A DNA stretch of 56,046 nt from NCBI RefSeq assembly GCF_030705415.1, contig NZ_JAUZED010000011.1, forward strand, positions 1 through 56,046, in the 5' to 3' direction. A model generated the notes under the pieces. That model searched no databases, had not been told where the DNA came from, and worked only from the letters and a program-made list of their open reading frames with translations. Position 1 is the first letter of the stretch, and each line of letters starts with the position of its first letter. The translations under genes and the position numbers were made by a program. Shown piece after piece: positions 7,580 through 15,751 of the stretch. This stretch comes from Curtobacterium sp. A7_M15. GTDB lineage: Bacteria > Actinomycetota > Actinomycetes > Actinomycetales > Microbacteriaceae.

Positions 7580-8557
7580 GTGCAGCACCTCCGCACCCAG
7601 CACCGCGCCCTGGCGCTCGCCGCGTCCCTCGTCGTCGCCCTCGGAGTCGTCGCGCTCGCTCCGACCGGGTCGGCCGGAGCGCAGGACTCCGACGTCTTCC
7701 CCGGCGGGATCGCCCGCCCGGCCGACACGACCGCGTCCCGACAGGCGTCGGCGCTCGCCGCTGCCGGCCGCGCATCGGACGCCTCGGTCGCCCGCACCAT
7801 CGCGGCACGGCCCTCCAGCGTCTGGCTCGGCGACTGGCTCTCGTCCGCCTCGCTCCGGACGACGGTCGACCGCCACCTCGCTGCCGCTCGGGCGCAGGGG
7901 GCCACCCCGGTGTTCGTGACCTACGCGATCCCCGAGCGGGACTGCGGGAGCTACTCGGCCGGCGGACTGACACCGAGCGCCTACGGCAGCTGGAACCGCG
8001 TGCTCGCCGACACCCTCGCGGGGCACCGGGCCGCGGTGATCGTCGAGCCGGACGCCCTCGCCCAGTCCGTCTCCTGCCCCGGGGCCGATCGGTCCACTCG
8101 ACTGCGGCTCATCCGGACGGCCGTGCACGACCTGTCCGCCGCGGGTGCCGCCGTGTACATCGACGCCGGGCACGAAGCCTGGATCGCCCCGGCGACGATG
8201 GCGGGACTGCTCCGCGACGCCGGGATCGCCGACGCGCGCGGCTTCTCGCTGAACGTCTCGAACCACTACGCGACGTCCGGCGAGCGGGCCTACGCCGAAC
8301 AGCTGCGCGCGCGTGCCGGCGGCCACTACGTCATCGACGTGTCCCGCAACGGCCGCGGCGCCACGGGGGAGTGGTGCAACGCCACACGCGCCGGGCTCGG
8401 GCAGGACCCGACGATCGTGCAGGACGGCACCGGGTTGGACGCGCTGCTCTGGGTCAAGCTTCCGGGCGAGAGCGACGGGACGTGCAACGGCGGCCCGACA
8501 GCGGGGACGTGGTTCCCGGCGGGCGCTGCGGCCCTCGTCCGAACCGCCCGTGAATGA
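7580..8557 (+). CDS. Secreted glycoside hydrolase family 6 protein (cellulase-like)
   Basis: 325-residue exported beta-1,4-glucanase-type enzyme. A signal peptide occupies residues 1-34 (hydrophobic core then SAGA). GH6 hallmarks follow in order: WLGDW, YAIPERDCG with Asp121, IVEPDAL with Asp158 (candidate proton donor), YIDAGH with Asp195, LNVSNHY, VIDVSRNG, WCN, and a C-terminal W-V-K-x-P-G-E-S-D-G-T-C. It is a bare catalytic domain with no carbohydrate-binding module. It starts with GTG at 7580, preceded by GAGG. It stands alone and fits a plant-associated or litter-degrading lifestyle. Endo- versus exo-action cannot be judged. Confidence 0.93.
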   Translation: MQHLRTQHRALALAASLVVALGVVALAPTGSAGAQDSDVFPGGIARPADTTASRQASALAAAGRASDASVARTIAARPSSVWLGDWLSSASLRTTVDRHLAAARAQGATPVFVTYAIPERDCGSYSAGGLTPSAYGSWNRVLADTLAGHRAAVIVEPDALAQSVSCPGADRSTRLRLIRTAVHDLSAAGAAVYIDAGHEAWIAPATMAGLLRDAGIADARGFSLNVSNHYATSGERAYAEQLRARAGGHYVIDVSRNGRGATGEWCNATRAGLGQDPTIVQDGTGLDALLWVKLPGESDGTCNGGPTAGTWFPAGAAALVRTARE

Positions 8558-8584
8558 CAACCATGTAGTTCGACTGGACTGACT

Positions 8585-8599
8585 GTTCGCTGCGCGAAC
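8585..8599. promoter_or_regulatory. Perfect palindrome GTTCGC-TGC-GCGAAC
   Basis: A 6-bp perfect inverted repeat with a 3-base centre, 28 bases after the GH6 stop and 24 bases before the promoter of the MarR operon. It could be a second operator or a short terminator hairpin for the GH6 gene. No T-tract is present. Confidence 0.4.
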
Positions 8600-8622
8600 C
8601 GTACAGAAACCGAATTGTTCGT

Positions 8623-8651
8623 TTGGCACATCGTTCACGTTGTGAAAGACT
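8623..8651 (+). promoter_or_regulatory. Promoter of the MarR operon with an operator in its spacer
   Basis: -35 TTGGCA (8623-8628), 17-base spacer, -10 AAGACT (8646-8651). The spacer contains a perfect inverted repeat TTCAC-GTT-GTGAA (8634-8646), an ideal place for an autoregulating MarR protein to block RNA polymerase. Motif spacing is read directly; the MarR assignment is inference from position. Confidence 0.6.
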
Positions 8652-8698
8652 TTCGGTGTCCGCAGGGGACAGCAAGGACGCAGAAGGGCGGGATCGCA

Positions 8699-8881
8699 AT
8701 GCACAGCACGTACACCGGGATGCCGCGACAGGCACGGCTCGGCGGCACCCACACGCGCGTCGGCCTGACCGACCCCGCCGTCATCGACGCCTACGTCGAG
8801 CGGCGCATCCAGGACCCGTCGCTCCTGTCGGGTCGCTCCGAACCGTCGTACGCCGACTTCTTCACGGTGCCCGCCGCGTAG
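8699..8881 (+). CDS. Small conserved-looking protein (60 aa), unknown function
   Basis: 60-residue protein starting at ATG 8699 after AGAAGGG. It has a basic N-terminal half (MHSTYTGMPRQARLGG) and an acidic, partly helical second half ending SYADFFTVPAA. No membrane segment or recognisable domain. It is the first gene downstream of the promoter at 8623 and lies 47 bases before marR, so both probably share one transcript. Function unknown. Confidence 0.55.
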   Translation: MHSTYTGMPRQARLGGTHTRVGLTDPAVIDAYVERRIQDPSLLSGRSEPSYADFFTVPAA

Positions 8882-8928
8882 CATCCCGCTCAACCGATCC
8901 GAACCAGGCAGAGAGAACACCCGACCAG

Positions 8929-9474
8929 ATGCCGTTGACCGTCGTCCGCCGTGAGCACATGCACCTCTACGCACGGGAGCCCCGGTCGCGGGCCGCGAAG
9001 GGGGCGGTGGACTCGCTCCTCCGCCTGCAGCACGCCGAGGAGCAGCAGCTCGAGCAGGCACGGTCGGAGAGCGGCCTCACCAAGAACGAGTTCCTCGCGG
9101 TCCGGTACATGCTCCAGGCGCACCGCGACGGCCGGACGATGGGGCCCAAGGACCTCGCCGTGATGCTCAACGTGTCGAACGCATCGGTGACGAAGATCGT
9201 CGACGGACTCGTCGGGTCGGGCGACCTGCTCCGCGCCCCGCACCCCACCGACCGTCGGGCGCAGGTGCTCGAACCCACGGACCAGGCAGCCGAGAAGATC
9301 GACGCGTCCTACGCACGCTTCCACGAGGCCGTGGTCGAGGTGATGGACCACCTGTCCTCCGAGGAGAACGAGGTCCTCGCCCGCTGCCTCGACCAGATCA
9401 CCGAGGCGCTCGTCGGCGGAGCACCGGCGCCCGTCGACGAGTACACGGTCGACGCGCAACTGCACCGACGCTGA
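8929..9474 (+). CDS. MarR-family transcriptional regulator
   Basis: 181-residue winged-helix regulator. The DNA-binding region spans about residues 45-125: recognition helix GPKDLAVMLNVSNASVTKIVDGLV, then the wing DLLRAPHPTDRRAQVLEPT with the D-x-R typical of MarR. Helices on both sides form the dimer interface. The ATG at 8929 is used; longer in-frame readings run through the 60-residue gene and promoter. It probably represses its own operon through the 8634-8646 palindrome. Effector unknown. Confidence 0.88.
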   Translation: MPLTVVRREHMHLYAREPRSRAAKGAVDSLLRLQHAEEQQLEQARSESGLTKNEFLAVRYMLQAHRDGRTMGPKDLAVMLNVSNASVTKIVDGLVGSGDLLRAPHPTDRRAQVLEPTDQAAEKIDASYARFHEAVVEVMDHLSSEENEVLARCLDQITEALVGGAPAPVDEYTVDAQLHRR

Positions 9475-9497
9475 ACCGGACGGTTCCCGACGGGGCC

Positions 9498-9510
9498 GAC
9501 CCGCGCCTCC
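9498..9510 (+). repeat. 3-prime-end repeat element, copy 2
   Basis: GACCCGCGCCTCC, 23 bases after the marR stop codon, identical to the 13-mer at 4791. Confidence 0.45.
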
Positions 9511-9542
9511 CGGAAAAAACCTTCCAGCGGTAAGTTGGGGGC

Positions 9543-10166
9543 ATGACGCACCCCGCCGACGACGACGCGGTCCCGCCGCGACGCGGCTACCGCAAGGGAG
9601 CCGAGCGGCGGACGCAGATCCTCGACGAGATGATCCGGATGGTCGCCGACCAGGGGGTCGACGCCTCCTCGTTGCGCTCCGTCGCCGAGGCCCTCGGGAT
9701 CACCCACGCGGCGCTGCGCCACTACTTCCCGAGCCGCGACGAGCTGCTGCTCGCCGTCTACCGCGAGCACGAGGTCCGCGAGCAGGGCGCGCCGGACCGG
9801 ATGAAGTCGGCGATCGGGGACATGCGGGAGAGCGCCTCGCGGAACCGGGCGGTGCCCGGGCTGGTGCAGCTCTACACGACCCTGGCCGCCGACGCCGTGC
9901 AGGAGGGGCACCCGGCGACGCGGGACTTCATGCGGGAGCGCTTCACCCGACTGCGGGCGGACCTGTCGGCGCTGATCGAGGCGGACCAGGCCACGGGGCG
10001 GATCCGTGCGGACCTGGACCCCGTCGACCTGGCGTCGTTGAGCATCGCGGCGTCGGACGGGCTGCAGGTGCAGTGGTTGCTCGACCCGGAGGCGGTCGAC
10101 GGGGAGCGGGTGTTGCGCCTGCTCGAGCAGATCGTGCCGCCGGCGACCGGGTCCGATCAGCCGTAG
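9543..10166 (+). CDS. TetR-family transcriptional regulator
   Basis: 207-residue regulator with an N-terminal HTH (about residues 20-66, ASSLRSVAEALGITHAALRHYFPSRDELL) and an all-helical ligand domain. Possible leaderless transcript: TAAGTT lies 6 bases before the ATG. The last 10 bases overlap the 3-prime end of the convergent gene at 10157-10630. No obvious target is adjacent. Confidence 0.88.
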   Translation: MTHPADDDAVPPRRGYRKGAERRTQILDEMIRMVADQGVDASSLRSVAEALGITHAALRHYFPSRDELLLAVYREHEVREQGAPDRMKSAIGDMRESASRNRAVPGLVQLYTTLAADAVQEGHPATRDFMRERFTRLRADLSALIEADQATGRIRADLDPVDLASLSIAASDGLQVQWLLDPEAVDGERVLRLLEQIVPPATGSDQP

Positions 10167-10630
10167 CCCTCGTCGGTCAGGCGCCAGCCGGCCGGTGTGT
10201 GGACGAAGCAGAACTGCCAGCCGGGGAGCGCTCCGGGTTCGGCACCGGACATGTTCGTCTCGGTGACGTCGACGGGGATGCACTCCTCCGGCGACCTGCC
10301 CGTCTCCTTCGCGCTCAGTCGGGAGACCGTCCCGATGTTGCGGTAGCCGAGCAGGTCGGGGTGGTCGTCGAACCACGACGCCGGGCTCCGGCCGCCACAC
10401 CAGGCGGTGTCCCGTCCTCCGTTCTTGGTGGTGAGCGCTTCCGTGACGCCGCAGTCGTGCGCCTTCGCGGCGCGGAGGTAGACGCGGAGGACCTGCTCGG
10501 AGGACGCGCTCGCGGGTGGGAGCCGGGTGGCCACGGCGTGCGCGTGCGTCATCGACACCGCGGTCACTGCGCCGGCGGCCGCGAGGACGGCGGCGAGGAC
10601 CCCGACGAGCACCGTCCGTCGTCTCCCCAC
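10157..10630 (-). CDS. Exported or membrane-anchored protein (157 aa), unknown function
   Basis: 157-residue protein with a basic N-terminus and one hydrophobic segment (about residues 6-26), then an extracytoplasmic domain of about 125 residues with four cysteines (HDCGV, TAWCGG, EECIPV, WQFCFV). The layout ends in a strand-rich region (PGWQFCFVHTPAGWRLTDEGYG) as in NTF2-like or DUF4829-type secreted proteins; family assignment is tentative. The cysteines could form two disulfides. GTG start at 10630. It overlaps the convergent TetR gene by 10 bases. Confidence 0.65.
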   Translation of the reverse strand: MGRRRTVLVGVLAAVLAAAGAVTAVSMTHAHAVATRLPPASASSEQVLRVYLRAAKAHDCGVTEALTTKNGGRDTAWCGGRSPASWFDDHPDLLGYRNIGTVSRLSAKETGRSPEECIPVDVTETNMSGAEPGALPGWQFCFVHTPAGWRLTDEGYG

Positions 10631-10736
10631 GGGGGTCAGCCTGGCAGGGTTCGGACATGCCCTTCGCGGGGAGCAGCTGCGAGTCGATGAGGGCGCGCTC
10701 AGCTGCGGGGGAGCCCGGCGACGTACACGCCCGACC

Positions 10737-11285
10737 TCACGCGCCGATGGAGCGGCCGGCCCGGGTCAGGCCCCAGACCTGCTTGTCGTGGAAGGTACCG
10801 CCGTTGAGCCAGGCGCCACGGAGCGTCCCCTCGAGGCGCATACCGACCCGGCGTGCAACGGCTGCGCTCCGGACGTTGTCGGCACGGCACCGCCACTCGA
10901 CGCGGTTGAGTCCGCGTTGCCCGAGGGCGTACTCGATGAGCACGTTCGTCGCAGCGGTGACGAGACCGTGCCCCTCACCCGCCGGTTCGAGCCAGCAGCC
11001 GATCTCGCACTGGCCAGCCGGTGCGCTGAACGTGACGAACATGACCCCGCCGACGAGGCGCCCACGGAGCCAGATGCCGAACAGCCGGGCGCCGTCGTCG
11101 GCCTCGGCCAGGGCGTAGCGGTGGAGCGTCGCCCGGGCGCCCTCGACCGTGTCCGTCACGAAGCTCGGACCCACCCAGGGCCTGATGTGCTCGCGGGCTC
11201 GGTCCGGGTGCTCGGCGAACTCGGCGTCGCGCCAGAGCTCCAGCGGCCGGAGTTCGGCGTCGGGTGTGAGCGTTCTCGTGAACAC
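10737..11285 (-). CDS. GNAT-family N-acetyltransferase (RimJ/RimL type)
   Basis: 182-residue acetyl-CoA-dependent acetyltransferase. It has the sequence features of the group that modifies ribosomal protein N-termini or small amines: IWLRGRLVGGVMFVTFS in the core strands, EIGCWLEPAGEGHGLVTAATNVLIEYA (acetyl-CoA loop and helix), and NVRSAAVARRVGMRLEGTLRGAW near the C-terminus. The GTG start at 11285 sits after AAGGA. Acceptor unknown. Confidence 0.85.
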   Translation of the reverse strand: MFTRTLTPDAELRPLELWRDAEFAEHPDRAREHIRPWVGPSFVTDTVEGARATLHRYALAEADDGARLFGIWLRGRLVGGVMFVTFSAPAGQCEIGCWLEPAGEGHGLVTAATNVLIEYALGQRGLNRVEWRCRADNVRSAAVARRVGMRLEGTLRGAWLNGGTFHDKQVWGLTRAGRSIGA

Positions 11286-11386
11286 GGCTGGTCCTTCCGT
11301 CAGCGGCTGTCGGCGTCGTCCTGACCGTAGTGCCGGTTGCTCCGGACCGGTGGAACACAGCCGACGGTGTGGGTGTTGCGTCCCGC

Positions 11387-11752
11387 GTGGAGGAGACCCG
11401 ATCGAACATCGTCGCCGTGTTGGCACGCATCCCGGTGGCGAGCATCGAGGCGGCGCTGCCGTTCTACCAGCGCTTGGCGGCGACGGACGAGGTGCGAGCG
11501 TTCGCGTTCGGGAGCGTCCGGCTGGCATGGGTCGGTCCGTTCCTCCTGCTCGAGAGCACCGACAGTGTCGTTCCGCCGCGCTCCGCGACGATCATCGTCC
11601 GGGACGTCACGCTCGTCGTCGCCCTCGTGTTGGCAGACGGCGGGGAGCTGGTGGAAGGACCGATGCCCGGACCGAACGGGCGACGCTTGATCGCCCGCCA
11701 CCCGGACGGGAACGTCCTCGAGTACATCGAGCAGGATCGCCAGGCCGGGTGA
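11387..11752 (+). CDS. VOC-superfamily (glyoxalase/bleomycin-resistance-like) protein
   Basis: About 121 residues with a single beta-alpha-beta-beta-beta module pair: ARIPVASIEAALPFYQRLAA at the start and GRRLIARHPDGNVLEYIEQ at the end, typical of VOC-fold proteins. The start is uncertain: GTG at 11387, 11330 and 11417 are all possible and none has an ideally spaced ribosome site. The metal-ligand pattern is incomplete, so a binding rather than catalytic role is possible. Divergent from the GNAT gene and tail-to-tail with hxlR. Confidence 0.7.
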   Translation: MEETRSNIVAVLARIPVASIEAALPFYQRLAATDEVRAFAFGSVRLAWVGPFLLLESTDSVVPPRSATIIVRDVTLVVALVLADGGELVEGPMPGPNGRRLIARHPDGNVLEYIEQDRQAG

Positions 11753-11772
11753 ACGCCTCGGGGAGTGGTGGT

Positions 11773-12192
11773 TCAGTCGAGGGCCGCCGCACCGGCTGAC
11801 GATGCTTCGACCTCGCCCATGTGCTCCTCCGCCCACCGCTTGAGCTCCGCCAGCGTCGGGACCAGGGTGGAGCCCAGCGGCGTGAGTGCGTAGTACACGG
11901 CGGGGGGACTGGCGACCGCGTCCACGCGGCGGACGACCAGGCCGTCGTGTTCGAGGTGCCTGAGTGTCTGGGAGAGCATCTTCTGCGACACCCCGGGCAT
12001 CCCTCGGCGGAGGACCGAGAACCGGACCTCGTCCGCTTCCGCGAGGAGGAGCACGACCATCACCGTCCACTTCGACCCCACCCGGTCGAGGAGGTGCCGA
12101 GTCGGGCACGCCGCGTCGAACAGGTCTCCCTGGCGTCGGGGCCCCACCAGAGGGTGACCAGGTTTCGTCGAAGTGCCTTCTTGTCCCGCCAT
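11773..12192 (-). CDS. HxlR-family transcriptional regulator
   Basis: 139-residue winged-helix regulator with the HxlR pattern: a Cys near the N-terminus (AACPTRHLLDRVGSKWTVMVVLLL), then RFSVLRRGMPGVSQKMLSQTLRHLEHDGLVVRRV, and a wing ending YYALTPLGSTL. The lone Cys could sense oxidants or electrophiles. ATG at 12192, seven bases after GGAG. Divergent from the hydrolase at 12244 with a candidate operator between them, so the hydrolase is the likely target. Confidence 0.9.
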   Translation of the reverse strand: MAGQEGTSTKPGHPLVGPRRQGDLFDAACPTRHLLDRVGSKWTVMVVLLLAEADEVRFSVLRRGMPGVSQKMLSQTLRHLEHDGLVVRRVDAVASPPAVYYALTPLGSTLVPTLAELKRWAEEHMGEVEASSAGAAALD

Positions 12193-12203
12193 CACTGGTC
12201 TCC

Positions 12204-12228
12204 TACCGTTGCCTGGTCACCGATGGTA
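12204..12228. promoter_or_regulatory. Imperfect inverted repeat, candidate HxlR operator
   Basis: TACCGTTG (12204-12211) and CGATGGTA (12221-12228) match as inverted arms at 6 of 8 positions with a 9-base centre, inside the 51-base divergent region. Position favours HxlR binding; not proven. Confidence 0.45.
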
Positions 12229-12243
12229 ACCCGAGGAGGAGCC

Positions 12244-13089
12244 ATGACGACCACAGTGCAGCGCGACGAGACCGTGCACCTGGCGGAGCTCGACGTCAGC
12301 GTCCGGCGAGCGGGCACCGGTCGACCGATCCTGCTCCTGCACGGCTTCCCGCACACCAAGGACGTCTGGCAGGCCGTCACTCCCGTGCTGGTCGCGGCGG
12401 GCTACCAGGTGCTCGCCCCGGACCTCCGCGGCGTCGGGGCCACCGGGGTCACTGCCGGCGGGTACGACGCAGCCACCCTCGCCGAGGACCAGACACAGCT
12501 GCTCGACGCACTCGGGCTGCCCGCCGCGCACGTCGTCGGGTTCGACTTCGGAGCTGCGCCGGCGTTCGCCATGGCCACGGGACACCCCGACCGCGTCCTG
12601 AGCCTCACGATCGTCGAAGCGGTGGTCAACGGCCTCGCCGGTGCCGAGGCGTTCCTGGCGAGCGGCGGTCCCTGGTGGTTCGGGTTCCACCAGGCGCCCG
12701 GCGGCCTCGCCGAGGACGTCGTGGCGGCGAGCGCGGAGCGGTACGTCCGGTTCTTCCTCGACATCGGATCACGAGCCGGCGTCCCCGAGGACCTCGCCGC
12801 ACGGATCGTCGCTGCCTACACCGGGCGTGACCGTCTCCGAGCGGCGTTCGAGCACTACCGGGCGATGCCGACGAACGCCGCGGCGAACCGCGCGTGGGCC
12901 GAGCACGGATCCTTCCACATGCCGGTCACGGCGGTGGGGGCAGGGGTCGTCGGCGACGCCGTGGCCCGTCAGCTCGAACGGGTCGCGGCGGACTTCGACT
13001 CGGTTCTCCTGCCGGACGCCGGGCACATCGTCCCCGTCGATGCACCGGGGCTCCTGGCGGACGCGATCATCGCGACCGTCGCACGCTGA
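12244..13089 (+). CDS. Alpha/beta-hydrolase, epoxide hydrolase/haloacid dehalogenase type
   Basis: 281-residue alpha/beta-hydrolase. The oxyanion-hole motif HGFPHTKDVW occurs near residue 35. The nucleophile elbow is G-F-D-F-G with Asp101 instead of Ser, as in epoxide hydrolases and dehalogenases. The late His is in DAGHIVPVDAP near the C-terminus. Asp nucleophiles form an alkyl-enzyme ester with epoxides or halides. ATG at 12244 after GAGGAGG. Divergent from hxlR, which probably regulates it. Confidence 0.85.
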   Translation: MTTTVQRDETVHLAELDVSVRRAGTGRPILLLHGFPHTKDVWQAVTPVLVAAGYQVLAPDLRGVGATGVTAGGYDAATLAEDQTQLLDALGLPAAHVVGFDFGAAPAFAMATGHPDRVLSLTIVEAVVNGLAGAEAFLASGGPWWFGFHQAPGGLAEDVVAASAERYVRFFLDIGSRAGVPEDLAARIVAAYTGRDRLRAAFEHYRAMPTNAAANRAWAEHGSFHMPVTAVGAGVVGDAVARQLERVAADFDSVLLPDAGHIVPVDAPGLLADAIIATVAR

Positions 13090-13114
13090 TCGGGTCGGGA
13101 GGAGCTCGAGAACG

Positions 13115-13711
13115 TCAGTCGACCGTCGGCTGCGCCTGTCGCAACCCGGTGACGAGCAGCGTCACGCTCGTCCTCACGTCGTAGTCCGGATCCTGCGGGC
13201 TCCACGCGACCAGGTCCCCGACGGCACGGAGCAGCTGGTACGCCGACACCGACGCAGCCACCTCGCCCGACGCGCGAGCATCGTCGAGCATCCGGCTCAG
13301 GACCGGCACGAGCTCGTCGACGAACAGCGCGTGCAGCGCGGTGAAACCGTCGGCGTCGCCCTCCCACACCCGCGCCAGGCCGTGCTTCGTGCCGAGGAAG
13401 TCGACGAACTGGTGCACCCAGCGCAGGATCGCGTCGAACGCGGTCGGCGCCGAGGTGAGCAGCACGGGGCCGGCCTCTGCGAGGGCCTCGATCTGGGATC
13501 GGTACACGGCGACCACCAGGTCCGAGCGGGTCGGGAAGTGCCGGTAGAGCGTGCCCACCCCCACTCCAGCGGCCGCAGCGACCTCGCGCACCGGCGCGCC
13601 GACGCCCGACACGGCGAAGACACCGGCGGCCGCATCGAGGATCGTCCGCTCGTTCCGTTCGACGTCGCGTCGGCGCCGGGGTGCGTCGGTTCCGTTCGTC
13701 GGCGTGCGCAT
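13115..13711 (-). CDS. TetR-family transcriptional regulator
   Basis: 198-residue regulator: HTH at about residues 25-70 (APVREVAAAAGVGVGTLYRHFPTRSDLVVAVYRS), then a helical ligand domain with the SBP-type C-terminus (GDLVAW...LLVTGLRQAQP). It faces the hydrolase/SDR operon starting at 13842 across a region full of inverted repeats, so it most likely represses that operon and itself. Confidence 0.9.
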   Translation of the reverse strand: MRTPTNGTDAPRRRRDVERNERTILDAAAGVFAVSGVGAPVREVAAAAGVGVGTLYRHFPTRSDLVVAVYRSQIEALAEAGPVLLTSAPTAFDAILRWVHQFVDFLGTKHGLARVWEGDADGFTALHALFVDELVPVLSRMLDDARASGEVAASVSAYQLLRAVGDLVAWSPQDPDYDVRTSVTLLVTGLRQAQPTVD

Positions 13712-13742
13712 CCTCCGATCTTCGCACGGGCTGGCCTGGATC

Positions 13743-13799
13743 GGAACGCTGATCCGTTTCGCTTGCGATCCGGATCAACGTTCCGTATCGTTCCGGAAC
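13743..13799. promoter_or_regulatory. TetR operator region with long inverted repeats
   Basis: GGAACGCTGATCC (13743-13755) and GGATCAACGTTCC (13772-13784) are inverted copies matching at 12 of 13 bases with a 16-base spacer. A perfect palindrome GTTCCGGAAC lies at 13790-13799. They fill the divergent region between tetR and the hydrolase operon. The shared GGAAC/GTTCC core suggests several sites for one regulator. Confidence 0.65.
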
Positions 13800-13841
13800 A
13801 GTGCTCCGTTTCGAGCCGCCATCTCTCCCGGAAGGACTCCC

Positions 13842-14780
13842 GTGCCAGCAACGCCAGCACGCGCGCAGGTCATCAGCGTGCGCCCCGCCACCCTCCCTGC
13901 ACCGTCGCGCGGTCACGACCTCGAAGTCCGGGTCACCGCGCCGATCACGGGCACGGAGCTGCCCGTGATCGTCTTCGCCCACGGCTTCGGGCAGTCGATG
14001 ACCGGCGGTGACCCGCTCGTCGACCACTGGACCGCCAACGGGTTCGTCGTCGTCCAGCCCACGTTCCTCGACTCGACGCAGTACGGCCTGACGCTCGACG
14101 ACCCGCGCTACTCGACGATCTGGCAGACGCGGGTCGACGATCTCGAGCGGGTCATCGACGACCTCGACGTCCTCGTCGCCGCCGTCCCCGGGCTCGTCGG
14201 ACGTGTCGACCCGGCGAAGCTCGCGGTCGCCGGGCACTCGTGGGGCGGCCAGTCCGTCGGCATGCTCCTCGGCGCCCGGGTGATCGGGCCGAACGGGCAA
14301 CCGGGCGAGGACCGCACCGACCACCGCGTGCAAGCCGGAGTCCTCCTCTCGACGACCGGCATCGCCCGCGGGGACCTGACGCCCTTCGCCCAGGAGCACT
14401 TCGCGTTCATGAGCCCGGACTTCAGCGAGCTGCGCACCCCGTCCCTCGTCGTCGCCGGTGACCACGACCAGTCCCAGCTCTCCACGCGGGGCCCGGACTG
14501 GTTCACCGACGTCTACCACCACAGTCCCGGAGCCCGGCACCTGGTGACCGTGCACGGGGGCGAGCACCTGCTCGGCGGCATCCAGGACTACGCGTCCACC
14601 GCCACGACGGACGAGAGCCCGGAACGCGTGGACCTGGTCCGGCGCACCACGACCGCGTTCCTCCGGACGGCGCTCGGTCTCGACGTCGATGCGTGGTCGG
14701 CAGTGGCCGAGAGCATCGCCCGACCCGCTGCCCCCGCCGGCGCCATCGGCCACATCGACTCGAAGGAGGACCACTCGTGA
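13842..14780 (+). CDS. Serine alpha/beta-hydrolase (chlorophyllase/PAF-acetylhydrolase-like)
   Basis: 312-residue cytoplasmic esterase/lipase-like enzyme. An HGFGQS oxyanion region is followed by the nucleophile elbow GHSWGG with Ser133. A probable Asp lies in VVAGDHDQSQ and the His in VTVHGGEHLLGG. The GTG at 13842 follows GGAAGGA; longer readings pass through the operator region. It overlaps the next gene (SDR) by GTGA, forming a TetR-controlled two-gene operon. Substrate unknown. Confidence 0.85.
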   Translation: MPATPARAQVISVRPATLPAPSRGHDLEVRVTAPITGTELPVIVFAHGFGQSMTGGDPLVDHWTANGFVVVQPTFLDSTQYGLTLDDPRYSTIWQTRVDDLERVIDDLDVLVAAVPGLVGRVDPAKLAVAGHSWGGQSVGMLLGARVIGPNGQPGEDRTDHRVQAGVLLSTTGIARGDLTPFAQEHFAFMSPDFSELRTPSLVVAGDHDQSQLSTRGPDWFTDVYHHSPGARHLVTVHGGEHLLGGIQDYASTATTDESPERVDLVRRTTTAFLRTALGLDVDAWSAVAESIARPAAPAGAIGHIDSKEDHS

Positions 14781-15751
14781 TCACCGACCAGCATCCGCTC
14801 CCGACCCCCTTCACCGCGGCGTCCACCGCCGCCGACGTGCTCCACGGCGTCGACCTGAGCGGCCGGAACATCGTCATCACCGGCGGACACGGCCGCCTCG
14901 GCCGCGAGGCCAGCCGCGCGCTCGCCGCCGCAGGCGCCGCCGTCACGGTCGCCTCCCGCGACACCGACCGCGCGAACGCAGCCGTCGCCGGTGTCCCGGG
15001 CGCCCGGGTCGAGCAGCTCGACCTGACCGATCCGGCGTCGATCGACGCCTTCGCGGCACGCTGGACCGCCTCGGGCCGTCCCCTCCATTCCCTGGTGAAC
15101 AACGCTGCGATGCTCTTCACCCCGGATCGACGGCTCGACGCCCGCGGCAACGAGCTGTCGTTCTCGACGGCCCACCTCGGGCACTTCCGGCTCACGCGCG
15201 CACTCCTCCCGGCCCTCCTGGAGGCCCGTGGTGCGCGGGTCCTCACCGTCACGTCCGGTGCGGCACGGGTCGGGCAGATCCGGTGGGACGACCTGGCGTT
15301 CGCCGACGGCTACGATGCCGGTGCCGCCTACGGGCAGTCCAAGCGGGCGAACGTGCTGTTCACGGTCGAACTCGACCGCCGCTCCGCCGACCAGGGCATC
15401 CGCGCGTTCGCCGCGCACCCCGGCGTCGTCATCGGCCCCGGCCCCCACGACGAGTCGCGGATCGCCGCCTACCGCGAGCAGGGACTGGTCGACGAGTACG
15501 GATCCACCGTGATCGACCCGGCGACGGGCAAGAAGACCATCGAGCAGGGGGCGGCGACGATCGTGTTCGGAGCCGCGAGCCCGCTGCTGGACGGCGTCGG
15601 CGGTGTCTACCTGAAGGACAGCGACGTCGCGGTGGTCGACGACGAGGTCCGCCCACTCACCGCGGACAGCATCCCCTCGGACGCGAACTCGGCGATGCTC
15701 GACGTCGATGACGCCCGGCGACTGTGGGAGGTCAGCGAGCAGCTCGCCTGA
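14777..15751 (+). CDS. Short-chain dehydrogenase/reductase (retinol-dehydrogenase-like)
   Basis: 324-residue NAD(P)-dependent oxidoreductase. The Rossmann motif TGGHGRLG lies at about residues 35-42. LVNNAAM and SGAA (serine region) follow, then the catalytic Tyr185-x-x-x-Lys189 (YGQSK). It is longer than the classical 250 residues and resembles the retinol-dehydrogenase/oxidoreductase subgroup. It starts with GTG inside the hydrolase stop codon. The 3-prime end overlaps the convergent Gfo/Idh gene by 20 bases, with a strong hairpin 17 bases beyond its stop. Confidence 0.88.
   Translation: MITDQHPLPTPFTAASTAADVLHGVDLSGRNIVITGGHGRLGREASRALAAAGAAVTVASRDTDRANAAVAGVPGARVEQLDLTDPASIDAFAARWTASGRPLHSLVNNAAMLFTPDRRLDARGNELSFSTAHLGHFRLTRALLPALLEARGARVLTVTSGAARVGQIRWDDLAFADGYDAGAAYGQSKRANVLFTVELDRRSADQGIRAFAAHPGVVIGPGPHDESRIAAYREQGLVDEYGSTVIDPATGKKTIEQGAATIVFGAASPLLDGVGGVYLKDSDVAVVDDEVRPLTADSIPSDANSAMLDVDDARRLWEVSEQLA

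Noticed and set aside
8615..8881. Longer 88-residue version of the small gene before marR
   Set aside because: It would start upstream of the predicted promoter -35 and lacks a ribosome site; ATG 8699 has one.
11387..11752. Antibiotic-resistance assignment (bleomycin or fosfomycin) for the VOC protein
   Set aside because: The fold is visible but the specific metal or drug-binding residues are not, so only the superfamily is called.
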